A program made the position numbers and the translations under genes. Source: Geosiphon pyriformis (Eukaryota > Glomeromycota > Glomeromycetes > Archaeosporales > Geosiphonaceae). Taken from it: a DNA stretch of 64,000 nucleotides. Location: contig JAAOMT010000046.1 in NCBI GenBank assembly GCA_016748015.1, positions 124,001-188,000 on the forward strand, written 5' to 3'. Below are positions 44,761 to 56,458 of this stretch, piece by piece (within the stretch, counting starts at the first letter, position 1; each line of letters starts with the position of its first letter). Under the pieces are notes generated by a model. It did not search any database, was not told where the DNA came from, and worked only from the letters and a program-made list of their open reading frames with translations.

Positions 44761-47057
44761 GATTCGTCATTGGTAACTGTTGCTGGCGAAATATTGCTGA
44801 TACATGTTTGTTGTTTTTGAGTAAGTTCCTGATTGCTGGGTGAGGTGTCTTCTGGGGTAACCAAAAGACTTAAATAGTTCTGAAAATTTGGGTTTTGGGG
44901 ATTCCCAGCACCCGAATTCTGTTGACGAGATCTTGTTTGACTGAAGAAGCTGGGAATTGGCTGATGTACTACCATCAACAATCTCCAGTTTTGCTGCGTG
45001 ATTCTCAGCCTTTGGACTCCACTGGCCGGTAAGTTTTGTGGTGGGGTCTGAATCATTTGGGGTTGATAGATTGTTGGCAGTTGTGGTTGATACATTACCT
45101 GTGACTGTGGCTGATAAATTGGGGCTGTTGGTTGATAAATTAAAGCTTGATATACTGGTAGCTGATAAATTGATTGCTGTGTCATTGGCAGGTAAGTAGT
45201 TTGATATTGTATTGAGTTTGATTGATGATTCGGAGTTGAGAACCGGCAATTGGGGTTTCGATATTGATTTCCCAATCGTTGGTTATTTAAACGCTGGCGA
45301 CAGTCAATTTGGATATGTCCTTGTTTACCACAATAGTGGCAGATACGTGTTTCCTGTTGTCATTGTTGATTGGTCGATGAAAATGGACATGGTTGATTTT
45401 GGGCATGATTAGAGTTTCCTTGATTATTGCGTCGTTGTGGAGGCTAATAAATGGTGTGATTGTCAGCTAAGTATCCTTCCAATCTCTTATTAATTGATTC
45501 ACTGAACTTCTCCAATTTGGAATCCAATTCAGATGATCCATTCATTACTAGATTAACAGCTTGGGCATGATTAGTCTCTGACTCAGCAGATTCAAAATCT
45601 TTGGTGCGTGTGACTGTGTTCTGAAGAGTGCCTAGATGTAACAGACATATATGTTGCAAGATGCTGCTACGCAGGCCACGGATAAACTGGTTGAGTATCT
45701 GTGAGGCTGTGAAATAGTTGGCATCAATTGCTTGAATTTGGCACAGGTTTTGATGAAAGCGTCCCAGATAAGTGGTGACCACTTCAGTTTCTCCTTGTTT
45801 CATGGTGGTGAATGTATTGACTAGGCAATTGATGCTATTATTGTTGCTAAAGTATCTTAGGAATTCCACTTTGAAGGCATTGAAATCTTGTGGTTTATTA
45901 ACCAAGCTTTGATACCATGAATTGGCAGTATCCTTGAGAAAGTAGGGAATGGCTTGCATTGCTCGGGTGTCATTTCATCTGTTGGCTACAATGGCTTTTT
46001 CTACATCATTCAGCCATACTTGAGCATTATTCTTTTCATCAGTAAAGTTGTCAAGTTTTGCGATTGGTGCATAGGCCATTGGATCTAAGTTAGGTGGTTG
46101 TGGTGGCTGTTAAAGCAGTTGTTGTACTGGTTGTTGGGGTGGTAGTTGAAGTGGCTGTTGTATGGGTTCGGCTATGAAATTAATTGGTGGTTGATCGATG
46201 ACAATTACCAGAGGTAAGTTTTGCTGATTAATTAATTCAGAGTTTGGATTGTTCTGTCTTTGATGATTTGGAGTTTTGATTTCCGAATTTTTTAGATTTA
46301 AATTTTGCTGAGTTTAAAAATTCGGGGTTTCAACTTCCAGGTTTTCAGTGATCGGGTGCTGGTAAGTAAATTCTTGATCCTCTGATTCTTCTTCCTTTTT
46401 TTCTGATTCTGCTGCTTCTCACAGATCAGAGATTCTGAAATCAGGTGGAGGTGGTGATGATCAAAGTCCTGATGGGGTTGATGATCATGAATTAAATCCC
46501 TCAAAATATTCACCATATGGTCCTAATAATTCTGTTTTCTTTTGTCTACTTTGGAATGGGAATCATCTAAATGCTGATGTCACAGTTGATGGGAATGTGT
46601 CTGTTGATGATATGTTGATGGCACTTCCAGGTGTATAATAGTAGGATAAGTTGCTTGGGGATTCAATTCTGTTTTTCTTCCAAGTAGGTGGCTGTATTTT
46701 TCTGGGTGTTACTGCTGGTGTTTGTAGTTTTCCCTTGCCTTTACTAGCATATGTAATTGGATATCTTTGTTGAGTGTGGTGTTCAATTTCTTTGTTGATC
46801 TTAGTGATGATAGATGCAAAATTATGATTTGTTGGCAGGTTGGTGTTTTGAATTAACTCTCTATAGAAAGTTTCCCTTGCTGATTCAGTATTCACTGGTG
46901 TTCCTAATAAAGAAGAAATCTTTTTATTGACATAGAAGTTGAAGACTGATTCAGCGGATATATAATTGTGGTTTAATTCCAAGTATTGACAATAGTATTG
47001 AAATAAGAATTTTGTGAATCCTAAATGGTTTGCTCCTATATTTTCTGATTCTGTCAC
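44761..47057 (-). pseudogene. GypB gag with CCHC knuckle
   Basis: The gag part spans the N-terminal region (46563-47057, TESENIGANHLGF...), a Pro/Gln-rich linker (46100-46400), the capsid-type gag domain (45444-45959: QAIPYFLKDTANSWYQSLVN, then FLRYFSNNNSINCLVN and FIRGLRSSILQHICLLHLGT), the knuckle CHYCGKQGHIQIDC at 45300-45341 (all four ligands kept) and a Gln/Tyr/Pro-rich stretch (YQPQ repeats, 45040-45200) before protease. All are in one frame with pol, so no frameshift is needed. No clear ATG was found between PBS and 47057; the frame is open back to the PBS. Stops are single base changes. Confidence 0.85.
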
Positions 47058-47100
47058 TTTTGGATGGTGTCTGTTGGTGCTGGTTCTCTGTAGGATTATA

Positions 47101-47117
47101 CCTCACAGGGAGCACCA
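47101..47117 (-). promoter_or_regulatory. Primer binding site of GypB
   Basis: The minus strand reads TGGTGCTCCCTGTGAGG two bases after the 5' LTR. It is identical to the PBS of GypA A6. The primer tRNA would end CCTCACAGGGAGCACCA; I cannot name the tRNA from this alone. Confidence 0.9.
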
Positions 47118-47119
47118 AA

Positions 47120-47998
47120 TGTTACAGGTAATTATTTCTGCTGTTGAATTAAATAACAAATCCATAACTGCTCAAAAGCTACTTCCGTGAATGAGGTTCT
47201 GCAAGTTTTGTATCTGAAGGTTTTGATGAAGTCCTTGTATAATGGATAGAGATTCAATAGTGTTGATAGTAGATGTATCTTTCCAAGAGTTTTCCCAATT
47301 TTTTTCTCAGCATGGTGGCTGGATTTAGTCTGGCAGTCGTGTTCTTCTGGTAAGCTATCTGATAATATATAAAATTTTACCCTTATTTCTGGGTCTTTTA
47401 CCAGGCTATCCTTGACATCAATAACTCAGAGCTTAATCTTTTAATCAATTAGTATACAACAACAAAATCAAAAAGAAAGAAAATAAAATAAAGAAAATAA
47501 AATAAAGAAAATAGAGAAAATAAGCCAAGACAATTTGGTATGTTAGTATCTCGTCAATAGCTGTGATCAAGAGCTATTGTTCTAGCATGGTTAAGTATCA
47601 ATTACTATCAACATGAAGTGTTGATAGTAGAGAGTAAGTTGAGATATAGAATAATTATTTATTTGATGATTGGAAACTGGAATGTTGTTTAGATTAAATC
47701 TAAACTGGGAGGTCTGTCTTTTCAGCTTCTACCCTGCTGCTATATATACATAATTAAGATTTCTCAATTCCTTGATTCTTTATGACAGGAATCCTGGAAT
47801 TCCTGGAATCTTGCAATTCTTTTGAGAGGAATCCTGGAATTCTGGAATCCTGCAATTCCTCGTTGGGGAATCCTGAAATTCCTGGAATCCTGCAATTCCT
47901 AAGAAAAATCCTGGAATTCCACATTTACTATGCCTACTTCTAATTAGCTAATATCTACTGACTAATAATACTATATTTCCTATATTCTATGAGTAACA
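47120..47998 (-). repeat. GypB 5' LTR
   Basis: The same sequence as 37803-38687 with scattered, mostly transition, differences. The approximately 40-bp repeats lie at 47757-47925, upstream (on the minus strand) of the TATA-like run near 47740. LTR ends are TGTTAC/GTAACA. Confidence 0.9.
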
Positions 47999-48268
47999 CC
48001 ATTTAGACAGAGACAATGTCTATGGTAATAAATTCTCTAACCAGTGGAAAGAATTCTTTATAGTCAACAAAGTTTTGAACAATGGTTCTTATATCTTACA
48101 AGATCAATATGAAACAATCTTCAATAATCACCCTGTTTATGGCACATGACTCAAGAAATATCACAAACAGCCTGATTGGTTACCTGTTGTGGTAATATCG
48201 ACCCAAATGATCAAAAATCAGATATAAATAAATGCACTATTCCCAAAACAGAGGTATTTTCAATCAAC

Positions 48269-48925
48269 ATAAACAATTATTTCCTAGATCAAAACATTCA
48301 AAACACTTTCTATACTCTCCATGAGTACTGGATCAAAAATTATCCAAATGCTACTCTGACTATTGGAAAACAAACCACCATAACTAATAACAATAGAACA
48401 CATACTGTTATTAAACCAAAGAAAACCACTATCAGAAGAAAAAAAATTGGTAGCAAAATAGATAAGTATTTGCTGGAAAGCATAACAGCAGCAATACTTA
48501 CACCTTCCATGACAATTGGAAAAACAATTAAGGAAATCTTGCCCATAGACAAAAACTTGTCATATGGAAGGCAACTAGAACTCTATGGTCATCTTGGTGA
48601 AATCATAGAAGAAATGAAGCTCATAAAGAAAACAACTTCAGAGATACAAGTGGAAATTTTGGGCATTATATATTTAGATGTCTCAAGAGTTTTGACCATT
48701 GCAAGAAAAACCAAAACTGTTATACAAAGATTTGATCTCTTGGATACAAAGCTTATTTTGTCTCAAGTACTATACACTCTATCCACAAAAGACTTCAACA
48801 AACTAGTTAATTTTGAGTTAAACAAAACCTTTCAATTAGAATACCCTATAAATAGCTTGATTTTGCCAGAGCTCAATCTCTTTGGAGAGGATGATATTAT
48901 GATTGAAACCCATAATTATTATTAG
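48269..48925 (+). pseudogene. GypA 3' ORF in A4, start codon lost
   Basis: The 657-bp region has the same length as in A5 and A6 and no internal stop, but the start codon is ATA. The open frame extends upstream to 48176 through the pol overlap (CCGNIDPNDQKSDINKC), so translation could begin elsewhere. The sequence shows NYFLDQNIQNTFYTLHEYW, the basic patch KPKKTTIRRKKIGSK and the helical rest, ending inside the LTR. This conserved length in a copy with a lost start is consistent with recent selection followed by decay. The function is unknown. Confidence 0.75.
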
Positions 48926-49562
48926 TTATCACATGTATTAGCCACTGATGTCATATAATTAGCCACTTTATTTTTAAATAGTGATTGTTGACCTGATTAT
49001 TGACCTGATCATTGACCTAGTCATTGACCTGTTCATTGACCACTTTCAATAGCTATATAAGTGATGAGTCTCTTAGCTGTAGAAAATTATTTTTCAGACA
49101 AGAATCAAATAAATAAAAATAACAACTTTCATCTCAATCACTCTTTTATCACTAATTTCTCTTTCCCTACCTTCAAGTATCTGAACATCTTAGGATAAAA
49201 GATTACTTGTTGGTCTTTTTCTGTTTGAATAATTGTAGTATTTGAAGACTATTTGTATAAATGTGACTGAAAAGCACAAGTTAATACCTGATATTAAATT
49301 CTAAGAGTGCCGATGTGAAGGCATAAAATTAATACCAGCAGTAATCAATTGTTGATAGTACAGACTATCCCTTTACCTTCAGATTCTCCAGTTATTTTTG
49401 AAAAGAATAGCAACTGAGATATTTTATGAGACTGATCTCACACATTGAATTCATACTTATTCAATTCGCTCTTTAAAGTTGAATTGCCCTTTGATTATTT
49501 CCATCATCCTACAATCCTGTTCTCCCTTACTATCTGTTAGCTTATTACTCCAACCCGTAACA
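48895..49562 (+). repeat. GypA A4 3' LTR
   Basis: It starts TATTATGATTG and ends CAACCCGTAACA, with five 12-bp units (48982-49041) and a TATA-like gctatataag. It is followed at once by the integrase of A5, at an ATAT that may be the target duplication. Confidence 0.88.
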
Positions 49563-50121
49563 ATATTATCTGCCATCATGGCTGCTCCAAAGAACTTTTA
49601 TTTAATAGAGAAAAAGCTTTTCTCAGTACACTGGTTGAAGAACTTTACAGGAAAACGAGAATACATCACAAACTTTCTTTTCCCTACCACCCCCAAACAA
49701 ATGGCTTAGTAGAACATTTCAATAGAACATTATGTGAAACTCTAGCTAAAACCAGTGAAAAAACAAACTTATAGGACAAAGTACTGCCTTTAGCTTTGTT
49801 TGCTTATAGAACTGTGAATTATGATATAACAAATTATGAACCTTTTTATTTGCTCTATAGATGCATGGCAACACTACCAATAGAAACTGATATTGAAACA
49901 ATACTCTTTGAAAAAATCATAATAGGAAATTACAAAGACATTTTGCAAAGAAGACTTGGTACCATTCTTGACTTCTTAGTAGAAGCATGAATAATTGCTT
50001 TTGAAAAAATAAAACAGTTCCAAGAAAAGCTTAAGAAAAAGAAAGCCTATAAAACATTTTCTTTAAGTGTTGGTAACTTTGTATTAGAATACTGTTCAGA
50101 CAAAGACAATGTCTATAGTAA
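49563..50121 (+). pseudogene. GypA A5 integrase, C-terminal half
   Basis: The fragment starts in the core (CHHGCSKELLFNREKAFLST; the second Asp is Asn) and shows YHPQTNGLVEHFNRTLCETLAK, where the catalytic Glu is kept. FAYRTVNYDITNYEPFYLLYR and the ILQRRLGTILDFLVEA region follow; then the Lys-rich helix and SVGNFVLEY. It is cut by A6 at 50121. Downstream of A6 the GPY/F-like region continues, with stops. Confidence 0.75.
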
Positions 50122-50774
50122 TGTTATGGTTGAGATCTATACTTCTTATTAATTATCACATGTATTAGCCACTGATGTCATATGATTAGCCACACTATTT
50201 TTAGAAAGTGATCATTGACCTGATCAATGATCTGACCATTGACCACTTTTGATAGCTATTTAAGCAATAAATCTCTTAACTGTAGAAAAGCATGTAATAA
50301 CAAGTATCTGAATAATTAAGAATAAATAAAATAACAACTTTCATCTCAATCCTTCTCTTATCGCTAATTTCCCTTTCCCTACCTTCAAGTATCTGAACAT
50401 CTTAAAGATAAAAGATTACTTGTTGGCCTTTTTTTGACGTATATAATTGTAGCATTTGAAGATTATTTAAATAAACGTGACTGAAAAGCACAAGTTGATA
50501 CCTGATATTGAATTCTAAGAGTGCTGACATGAGGCATAGAATTATACCAGTGGTGATCAATTGTTGACAGTATGGACTATCCCTCTACCTTCAGATTCCC
50601 CAATTACTTTTGAAAAGAATAGTGACTGAGATATTTTATGAGACTAATCTCACACATTGAATCTATACTCATTCAATTTGCTTTTTAAAGTTGAATTCTT
50701 CTTTGATTATTTCCATCACCCTACAATCCTGTTCTCCCTTGCTATCCATTAACTTGTTACTCCAACCCATAACA
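50122..50774 (+). repeat. GypA A6 5' LTR
   Basis: It runs TGTTATGG...AACCCATAACA with three 12-bp units (50209-50244). The TATA region reads gctatttaag here and gctatataag in the 3' LTR. Confidence 0.92.
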
Positions 50775-50780
50775 TAAAAG

Positions 50781-50797
50781 TGGTGCTCCCTGTGAGG
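50781..50797 (+). promoter_or_regulatory. Primer binding site of GypA A6 (intact)
   Basis: TGGTGCTCCCTGTGAGG, six bases after the 5' LTR. It is identical in sequence to the GypB site. Confidence 0.9.
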
Positions 50798-50826
50798 TTG
50801 TCAAAATTCACTTTGTTTCCTATTGT

Positions 50827-52376
50827 ATGGGTGATTATTCATACCTGCCATAACAATCAGAAGAACACTTTAAAGCACACAACAAAAATAATCTAGACTT
50901 TATTGAACTCAATTCTTTGCTCTTCTGCTTGATTTGCTTTCTCATTGAAGAACAATCCAGCAGACAATTCCAAAACTTTTGGAACTGGTTCTTGAATGAG
51001 CATTCAGCTGAAACCTACACAGCTTATACAATCTATTACTTTGACCAAGCTTATTTTGAAGACAACTTTAAAGGAAGAAACAACAGTATCAATTAGCTTT
51101 TATATTCTGCAACCTTTGAACAACAGGCTCCTGATTTGAATATCTGAATCATCAAATCCACATTTAGATTGCTGTCTATCAATTAACAAAAACTCCTCTT
51201 AAAACAGAAGAAGAAAGCTATCAAACTGCTCCTGTTTTTAATCTCTTTTCAAGTGAATCAGAACACTCTACACAAACAGTTACACCTGAACCAATGGCTC
51301 AAGACTCTCTGCAACAAAACATTCTGATTGCCCTCCAAGATATACAGACTGCTTTAGGGCAAAGAAATAACATCTCATTACCATTATTCAAAGGTGATGC
51401 TCAAGATCCAATTGAATGGTTGGATGACTTTGAGAGAGCTGTTACAGCCAATCAATACGATGATGAGTACAAGTTTCAAATTGTTGGTGGCTACCTCCAA
51501 GGCTTTCCTGCTACATGGTTCTTACAGGAAATTGATGCTAATGCTCATCAAAGAATCATTAGATGGATGCCAGCAAATGCCAGAGAAAACAACACCTCTT
51601 TCACAACCCGGTTTGAAAACAAGTTCAGAACTCCAATCTTGATATCCAAGTGGTGCATAGAATTAGAAAGAAGAACCCAAGGCCCAGGAGAAGTGGTAAC
51701 TGAATATGCCAAAGCAATCAGAAAATTGATTGAGTGTATAGACTCTGGAAGAAACTGGACAAAAGAGCAAAAAATTCATTCCTTCACAAAAAGACTGAGA
51801 ACTGATTTATCTTATGCTTTTTGGCCTCTTTTGGCTCTGAAGGATAACTCTACAATAAACATGGCTATTGAACTTGCCCAACGAATTGAAGACAACCAAA
51901 GAATGCATTTGGGGTCTATACTTTCAGTTTTTGCTCCTGTTTCTGTCATGGCTCTTGCTCCTCCAATGGCTGCTATTTCTTTTGCTGCTCAAACTCAAGA
52001 CCCAAATGAACAGTTGATAGATAGACTTACAGCAAATCTTGTTTGGCTATTAGAACCATTAGCCCAAGCAGTCAGAGATAACCAACAACCCCAAAGACCC
52101 AGATTTGAACCATGCTTCAATCAACCTCAGCAATCACCTTATTAAAGACAACAAAATTGTGGCCCACTTGTGTGCTATTACTGTGGATTAACTGAACATT
52201 TTTCAAGAGATTACAACAATCTTCTCTTACTCCCTCCAGCTCCCAGAAACAATAATAACCAAAACAATAGAACCATTAACAACAATGCCCCCAATCAAAG
52301 ATCTAATCATGCCAATATCAATTTTTTTGGAAAGAAGCCCCTAGTTGAAGCCACTGTTTATTAGCCTTTAAACTGG
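50827..52376 (+). pseudogene. GypA A6 gag
   Basis: The full gene starts at ATG 50827 (MGDYSYL), meets a TAA eight codons later, has another stop and lacks one base near 51135 relative to A1. From ATG 51294 it is open for 283 codons: helical start (LQQNILIALQDIQTALGQ), then LFKGDAQDPIEWLDDFERAV, YKFQIVGGYLQGFPATWFLQ, TSFTTRFENKFR and NMAIELAQRIEDNQRMHL. These are blocks of the retrotransposon gag/capsid family. After a CAA-to-TAA stop the knuckle CYYCGLTEHFSRDY (last Cys now Tyr) follows, and the frame reaches the TTTAAAC heptamer at 52367-52373. Confidence 0.85.
52367..52373 (+). promoter_or_regulatory. -1 frameshift heptamer T TTA AAC, GypA A6
   Basis: Same phase and place as in A1 and A2. 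The next codon is TGG instead of a stop; the gag frame ends some 25 codons later. The -1 frame from TTT AAA CTG is open into the region before protease. Confidence 0.75.
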
Positions 52377-53808
52377 TATGCACACTTCCAAAGAGTAAGA
52401 GTACAAGCCAACCAGAAGAAAACCCCTTTTACACCTTTAACTTAACTGATAATAATCATAACATGAATAAACTAGCAATTAACACCACAGAATCAACAAA
52501 GAAGAAGAAAAAAGCCAAGGTTGATTTCGTTTTGGATTCAAACAAATCATTTACATCAACTGCTAATAATAATAAGCTACCAAAGGCTAAAGTTTTTAAG
52601 AATCCTCCAAAGCTAGAACTCCCAGAAATAGTACAAAAATCTGGATCTTATTCTGTTGTTAAAGATCTCATGGAAACCCCAGCACATATTACCTTTGGCC
52701 AGCTGATAACCCATCCACAGTTAAGATCTCTAAGAAGAAAATACCAAAAACCAACAAATGCTCTCGTCAAGCTGGACTTGCTGACAACAGCAATGTTACC
52801 CTTTTAATTTACAAAGCCCAAGTGGCTGGTTATTTCATTGACTTGATCTTAGACAGTGGATCATCCATGAGTGTTATTGCCAAACATTTCTTAGAAGCAA
52901 TTGGCAGAAAAATTGATGAACCTTCCACCAAACTTATGACTAATGTACATGACAATAAAAAAAAAAGTCTTGGTATTGCCAAAGCTATTCTTGTCTGCAT
53001 CAATAGCATCAGCATTGAAACTGATATGGAGGTTTCTGAAACAAAAAAATACACCATTATTGTTGGCAATGAGTGGCTCAAGAAAGCAAAAGCCTTACTT
53101 GACTATGAACTGTGTGAATTAATCATCAGATATGGTGAGAAGCCCATAGTGGTTAAATGCTGCCATTGGACAACTCCCCTAGCAAACAAACAGGATCAAG
53201 AAGAAGAACAATCAGATGAATTAGATAATGAAGAGAATAATGAAGAAGAAGAACAAAAGGAACAAAAAAAAACTGCTAAACTCATATACACTACCTTTAC
53301 CAGCAATGGCAAGCCACTGGACAATGTCAAAGCTGACAAAGAAGAAATTATTGTGAATAACAAGCTAATCTGCTGGCTCTACTATGATATTCTTAGAAGA
53401 ATCTTTGACCAAAAGCCTAGCAAAAAAGCCAAGTACTGTTATTGGTGGCATGGTCCTTGTGCCCAGTGCTGGTGCAATCAACCCTTGTATTCTTCAAGTA
53501 ATAAATGCAAATTATGCCTAATCTATTACAAAAATTGGAAACCAATCAGTTTGATACCTAGAGATGAATTAAAAGAAGTACAGAAGTCCTTTGAGAATAA
53601 ACCACCTGAGATCCAATCATTAATAGTAAAACAAAGAGAATCCTCCTCAAAAGAAAGAAAGATAGACATTGAAAATCTGTTGGCAAAAAACAGCCCAGTT
53701 ATCTCAAAAGAAGGTGATACCCCAGGACGAACCCATGTAATACAACACACTATCACCACCAGAGAAACTTGCCCCATCTATTTGAAGCCTTACCAATCCA
53801 ATTGCTGA
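52374..53808 (+). pseudogene. GypA A6 protease and Cys-rich module
   Basis: The pol frame opens with a Lys/Asn-rich leader (52463-52807). A small deletion changes the frame before 52822. Protease then reads AGYFIDLILDSGSSMSVIAK, with an intact DSG active site, and ends VGNEWLKKAKALLDYELCEL. An acidic Glu/Asp/Asn linker follows (53190-53270), then a module with the Cys/His pattern KYCYWWHGPCAQCWC and NKCKLCLIYY (53430-53530), which looks able to bind zinc. The 328-codon frame 52822-53808 is open throughout and ends at a TGA just before RT. The Cys-rich module belongs to no family I can name; GypB has a counterpart in the same place. Confidence 0.85.
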
Positions 53809-55040
53809 AATGATGAGTTCATCAAGAAAGAAATAAACCGAATGAAAAAACTTGGATTCATACAAAAAACCAAGAGTAAATGGGCTTTCCTAGTTGTAGT
53901 GGTATCCAAGAAAAGTGAAACTCTACACTTCTGTGTTGACTACCACCAATTAAATGCCATTACTGAAAGAAACATATACCCATTTCCCAAGATTGATGCA
54001 ATGCTGGACCAATTCAAAGATACTGCTTTTTTTTCAACTATTGATCTAACTGCTGGATTCTGACAAGTAGAGATGGATCCAGAAAGCTGGAAAAAAACCA
54101 CCTTCATCACCAAGTATGGTACCTATGAATTCACAGTCATGCTTTTTGGTCTTACTAATGCCCCTCCCATTTTTCAATGCTTAATGGATAAAGTATTTGA
54201 ATTAGTAAAAGAAAACTTTGTTCTGGTCTATCTGGATGATATAATAGTGTACTCAAAAACCTTGAATAAACACCTTGAACATTTGCAAAAGGTTTTTGAT
54301 CTTTTCAGAAATGCAGATCTCAAGATCAACCCAATCAAATCTTTTTTTGGAAGACAATCCACCCAATTTTTTGGCCATTTTATTACAAAAGATGGAATCT
54401 TCTCTAATTCAGCCAAAGTGGAAAAAGTTCAGAACATAAAACAACCAATAAATGTTCATGAGTTATGTTCTTTTCTTGGTTTGGCCTTCTATTATCGCAA
54501 ATTTGTTAAGAATTTCTCCAAAATTGCCTCTCCACTCAATTAACTACTCAGGAAAAATGTCAACTATCATTGGAGCACACATCAGCAGAAAGCATTTGAA
54601 ACCCTCAAAGAAAAATTGGTTACAGAACCTATTCTCAAGCAACCTGATCTAGATCAACTTTTCATTCTTCACACTAATGTATCTGGTTATGGACTTGGTG
54701 CTGTTTTCTCACAAAAAGATGAAGATGGCAGGAAATATGCATTAGCCTATGCCAGTAGAACTCTTACACCAGCAGAAAAGAACTATTTAGTTACTGAGCA
54801 GGAATACTTAGCAGTAGTTTGGGCTACCAGCTACTGAGATAAGTATCTCCTTGGTGTAAAGTTTTTGGTGGTAACAGATCACCAAGCTTTGGTTTGGCTG
54901 CACAACAAGAAAAGACTAGAACATAAATGGATAGCCTGCTGGATACTCCACTTGGATGAATTTGACTATGATATTCAACACTGTAAAGAAGCTAATCATC
55001 AAAATGCCAACACTCTCTTCAGACTTACCATCAAGTAACA
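53809..55040 (+). pseudogene. GypA A6 reverse transcriptase and RNase H
   Basis: RT is readable in the protease frame with a few stops: EFIKKEINRMKKLGFIQKT, WAFLVVVVSKKS, FCVDYHQLNAIT, FFSTIDLTAGF (motif A Asp kept; the following TGG is TGA), MLFGLTNAPPIFQ and VLVYLDDIIVYSK (intact YLDD). FFGHFITKDGIFSNSAKVE and LGLAFYYRKFVKNFSK follow. RNase H (54616-55035) has FILHTNVSGYGLGAVFSQK, VTEQEYLAVVWATSY, VTDHQALVWL and HQNANTLFRL. The first Asp (TDAS in most gypsy elements) is Asn, as in A1 and A3; the last Asp is also Asn here. The RT is nearly complete. Confidence 0.88.
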
Positions 55041-55149
55041 GTACAATCTTCCAAACCAAACCAACCTAATTATTAGTAATTTTTTTACAACCAAACATGA
55101 TAATGGACTTGAACAACTATTCTGCCTTAATGGAATTTTTGGGTAAAAA

Positions 55150-56416
55150 ACAATATCCACTGGAATACACTTAATAGCAAAGAAAACATTTGTGCAAACA
55201 ATCAAATTTTTATTTGATCTGCCAAAACCAATTATATAAAAGAAATAAAAAAGATCCTGACTGCCCCCAGAGAGTCATAAGATTTGAAGAAAGAGAAATT
55301 GTGATCTACAACATGCACACTGATCCATTAGCTGAACACTTTGAAAAAACAAAAACAATTCAGAAAACTCTAGCTTGCTATTATTGGCTTACCTTAGGAA
55401 AAGACATTGCTAAGCACATCAAAACCTGTGATACCTGCCAAAAAAGAAGAAAACCCAATTGCAAAGAAGACATCTATCCAATCTCTGTTGGCTAACCCTT
55501 TGATAAAATTGGTATAGATGTTGTTGGACCATTAACAGTAACTCCTAATGGCAACAGATACATTATCACAGCTATTGACTATCTTACAAAGTGGGTAGAA
55601 GCAAGAGCCACCCCAGATCAAACAGCAGTTTCCATTGCCAATTTCATTTATGAAAATATCATCTGCTGTCATGACTGCCCCAGAGAACTTTTATCTGATA
55701 AAAGAAAAGCTTTTCTCAGTACACTGGTTGAAAAACTTTGTAGAAAAATAAGAATACGTCACAAACTTTTCTCCTCTTATCACCCCCAAACAAATGGCCT
55801 AATAGAATGTTTTAATAGAATACTATGTGAAACTCTAGCCAAAACAAGTGAAGAATCAAACTTATGGAACAAAGTACTGTCTTCAGCTTTGTTTGCTTAT
55901 AAAACTGTGAATCATGACATAACAAGTTATGAACTTTTTTATCTGCTCTATGGATGCATAGCAACACTACTAATAGAAACTGACATTGAGACAATATCCT
56001 TTGAAGAGATCACAATAGCAAATTACAAAAACATTTTGCAAAGAAGACTTGGTACCATTCTTGACTCAATGATAGAAGCATGAATAGTTGCTTTTGAAAA
56101 AATAAAACAGTTTCAAGAAAAGCTTAAAAAGAAGAAAACCTATAAAACACTTTCTTTAAGTATTGGTGACTTGGTATTAGAATACCATTCAGACAGAGAC
56201 AATGTCTATGGTAATAAATTCTTTAGCCAGTAGAAAAGACTCTTTATAGTCAACAAAAATTTGAACAATGGTTCTTATATTCTTTAAGATCAATCTGGAA
56301 CAATCTTTAATGTCTGACCTGTTCATAGCACGCGACTCAAGAAATATCACAAACGACTTGATTGGTTGCCTGTTGTGGTAATACCAACTCAAATGATCAA
56401 CAAAAATCAAGTATAA
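55150..56416 (+). pseudogene. GypA A6 integrase
   Basis: The zinc domain has NMHTDPLAEHFEKT (His pair) and CDTCQKRRK (Cys pair). The core shows IGIDVVGPLTV, LLSDKRKAFLST and TNGLIECFNRIL, so all three catalytic residues are present. FAYKTVNHDITSYELFYLLY follows, then a Lys-rich helix (FEKIKQFQEKLKKKKTYKT), SIGDLVLEYHSDRD, and a GPY/F-like domain (FIVNKNLNNGSYIL..., VHSTRLKKYHK). The pol frame ends at TAA 56414-56416, a stop at the same place in the other copies read. A stop before PFDKIGID and several later ones break the gene. Confidence 0.88.
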
Positions 56417-56458
56417 ATAAATGCACTATTCCCAAAACAGAGGTATCTTCAAATCGAC

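Larger units (their letters stand above)
37803..47998 (-). mobile_element. GypB: 10.2 kb Ty3/gypsy element with dUTPase
   Basis: Both LTRs (879 and 885 bp) are present, with PBS and polypurine tract in place. From 47057 to about 40900 all open pieces lie in one frame, interrupted only by single stops; one frame change occurs before integrase. Domain order: gag with CCHC knuckle, protease, Cys-rich module, acidic linker, dUTPase, RT, RNase H, integrase, C-terminal tail. The flanks (CTGT / CCAT) could be a decayed 4-bp target duplication. It has more CG dinucleotides and better-kept frames than GypA, so it may be younger. Key residues are nevertheless lost in RT, integrase and dUTPase. Confidence 0.9.
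37754..49562 (+). mobile_element. GypA copy A4 remnant, split by GypB
   Basis: A 49-base piece of integrase tail (37754-37802) and the region 47999-49562 join to one GypA 3' end once GypB is removed (TTAGAATAC..TTYAGACAGAGACAATG as in A6). Everything between the upstream LTR and the integrase tail is missing. The right part holds the 3' ORF and the 3' LTR. Confidence 0.75.

Noticed and set aside
44767-45249. 160-codon frame rich in Ser/Asn overlapping GypB gag-protease
   Set aside because: It is in another frame than the gag knuckle and protease and its repeats mirror the YQPQ repeats of the true frame.
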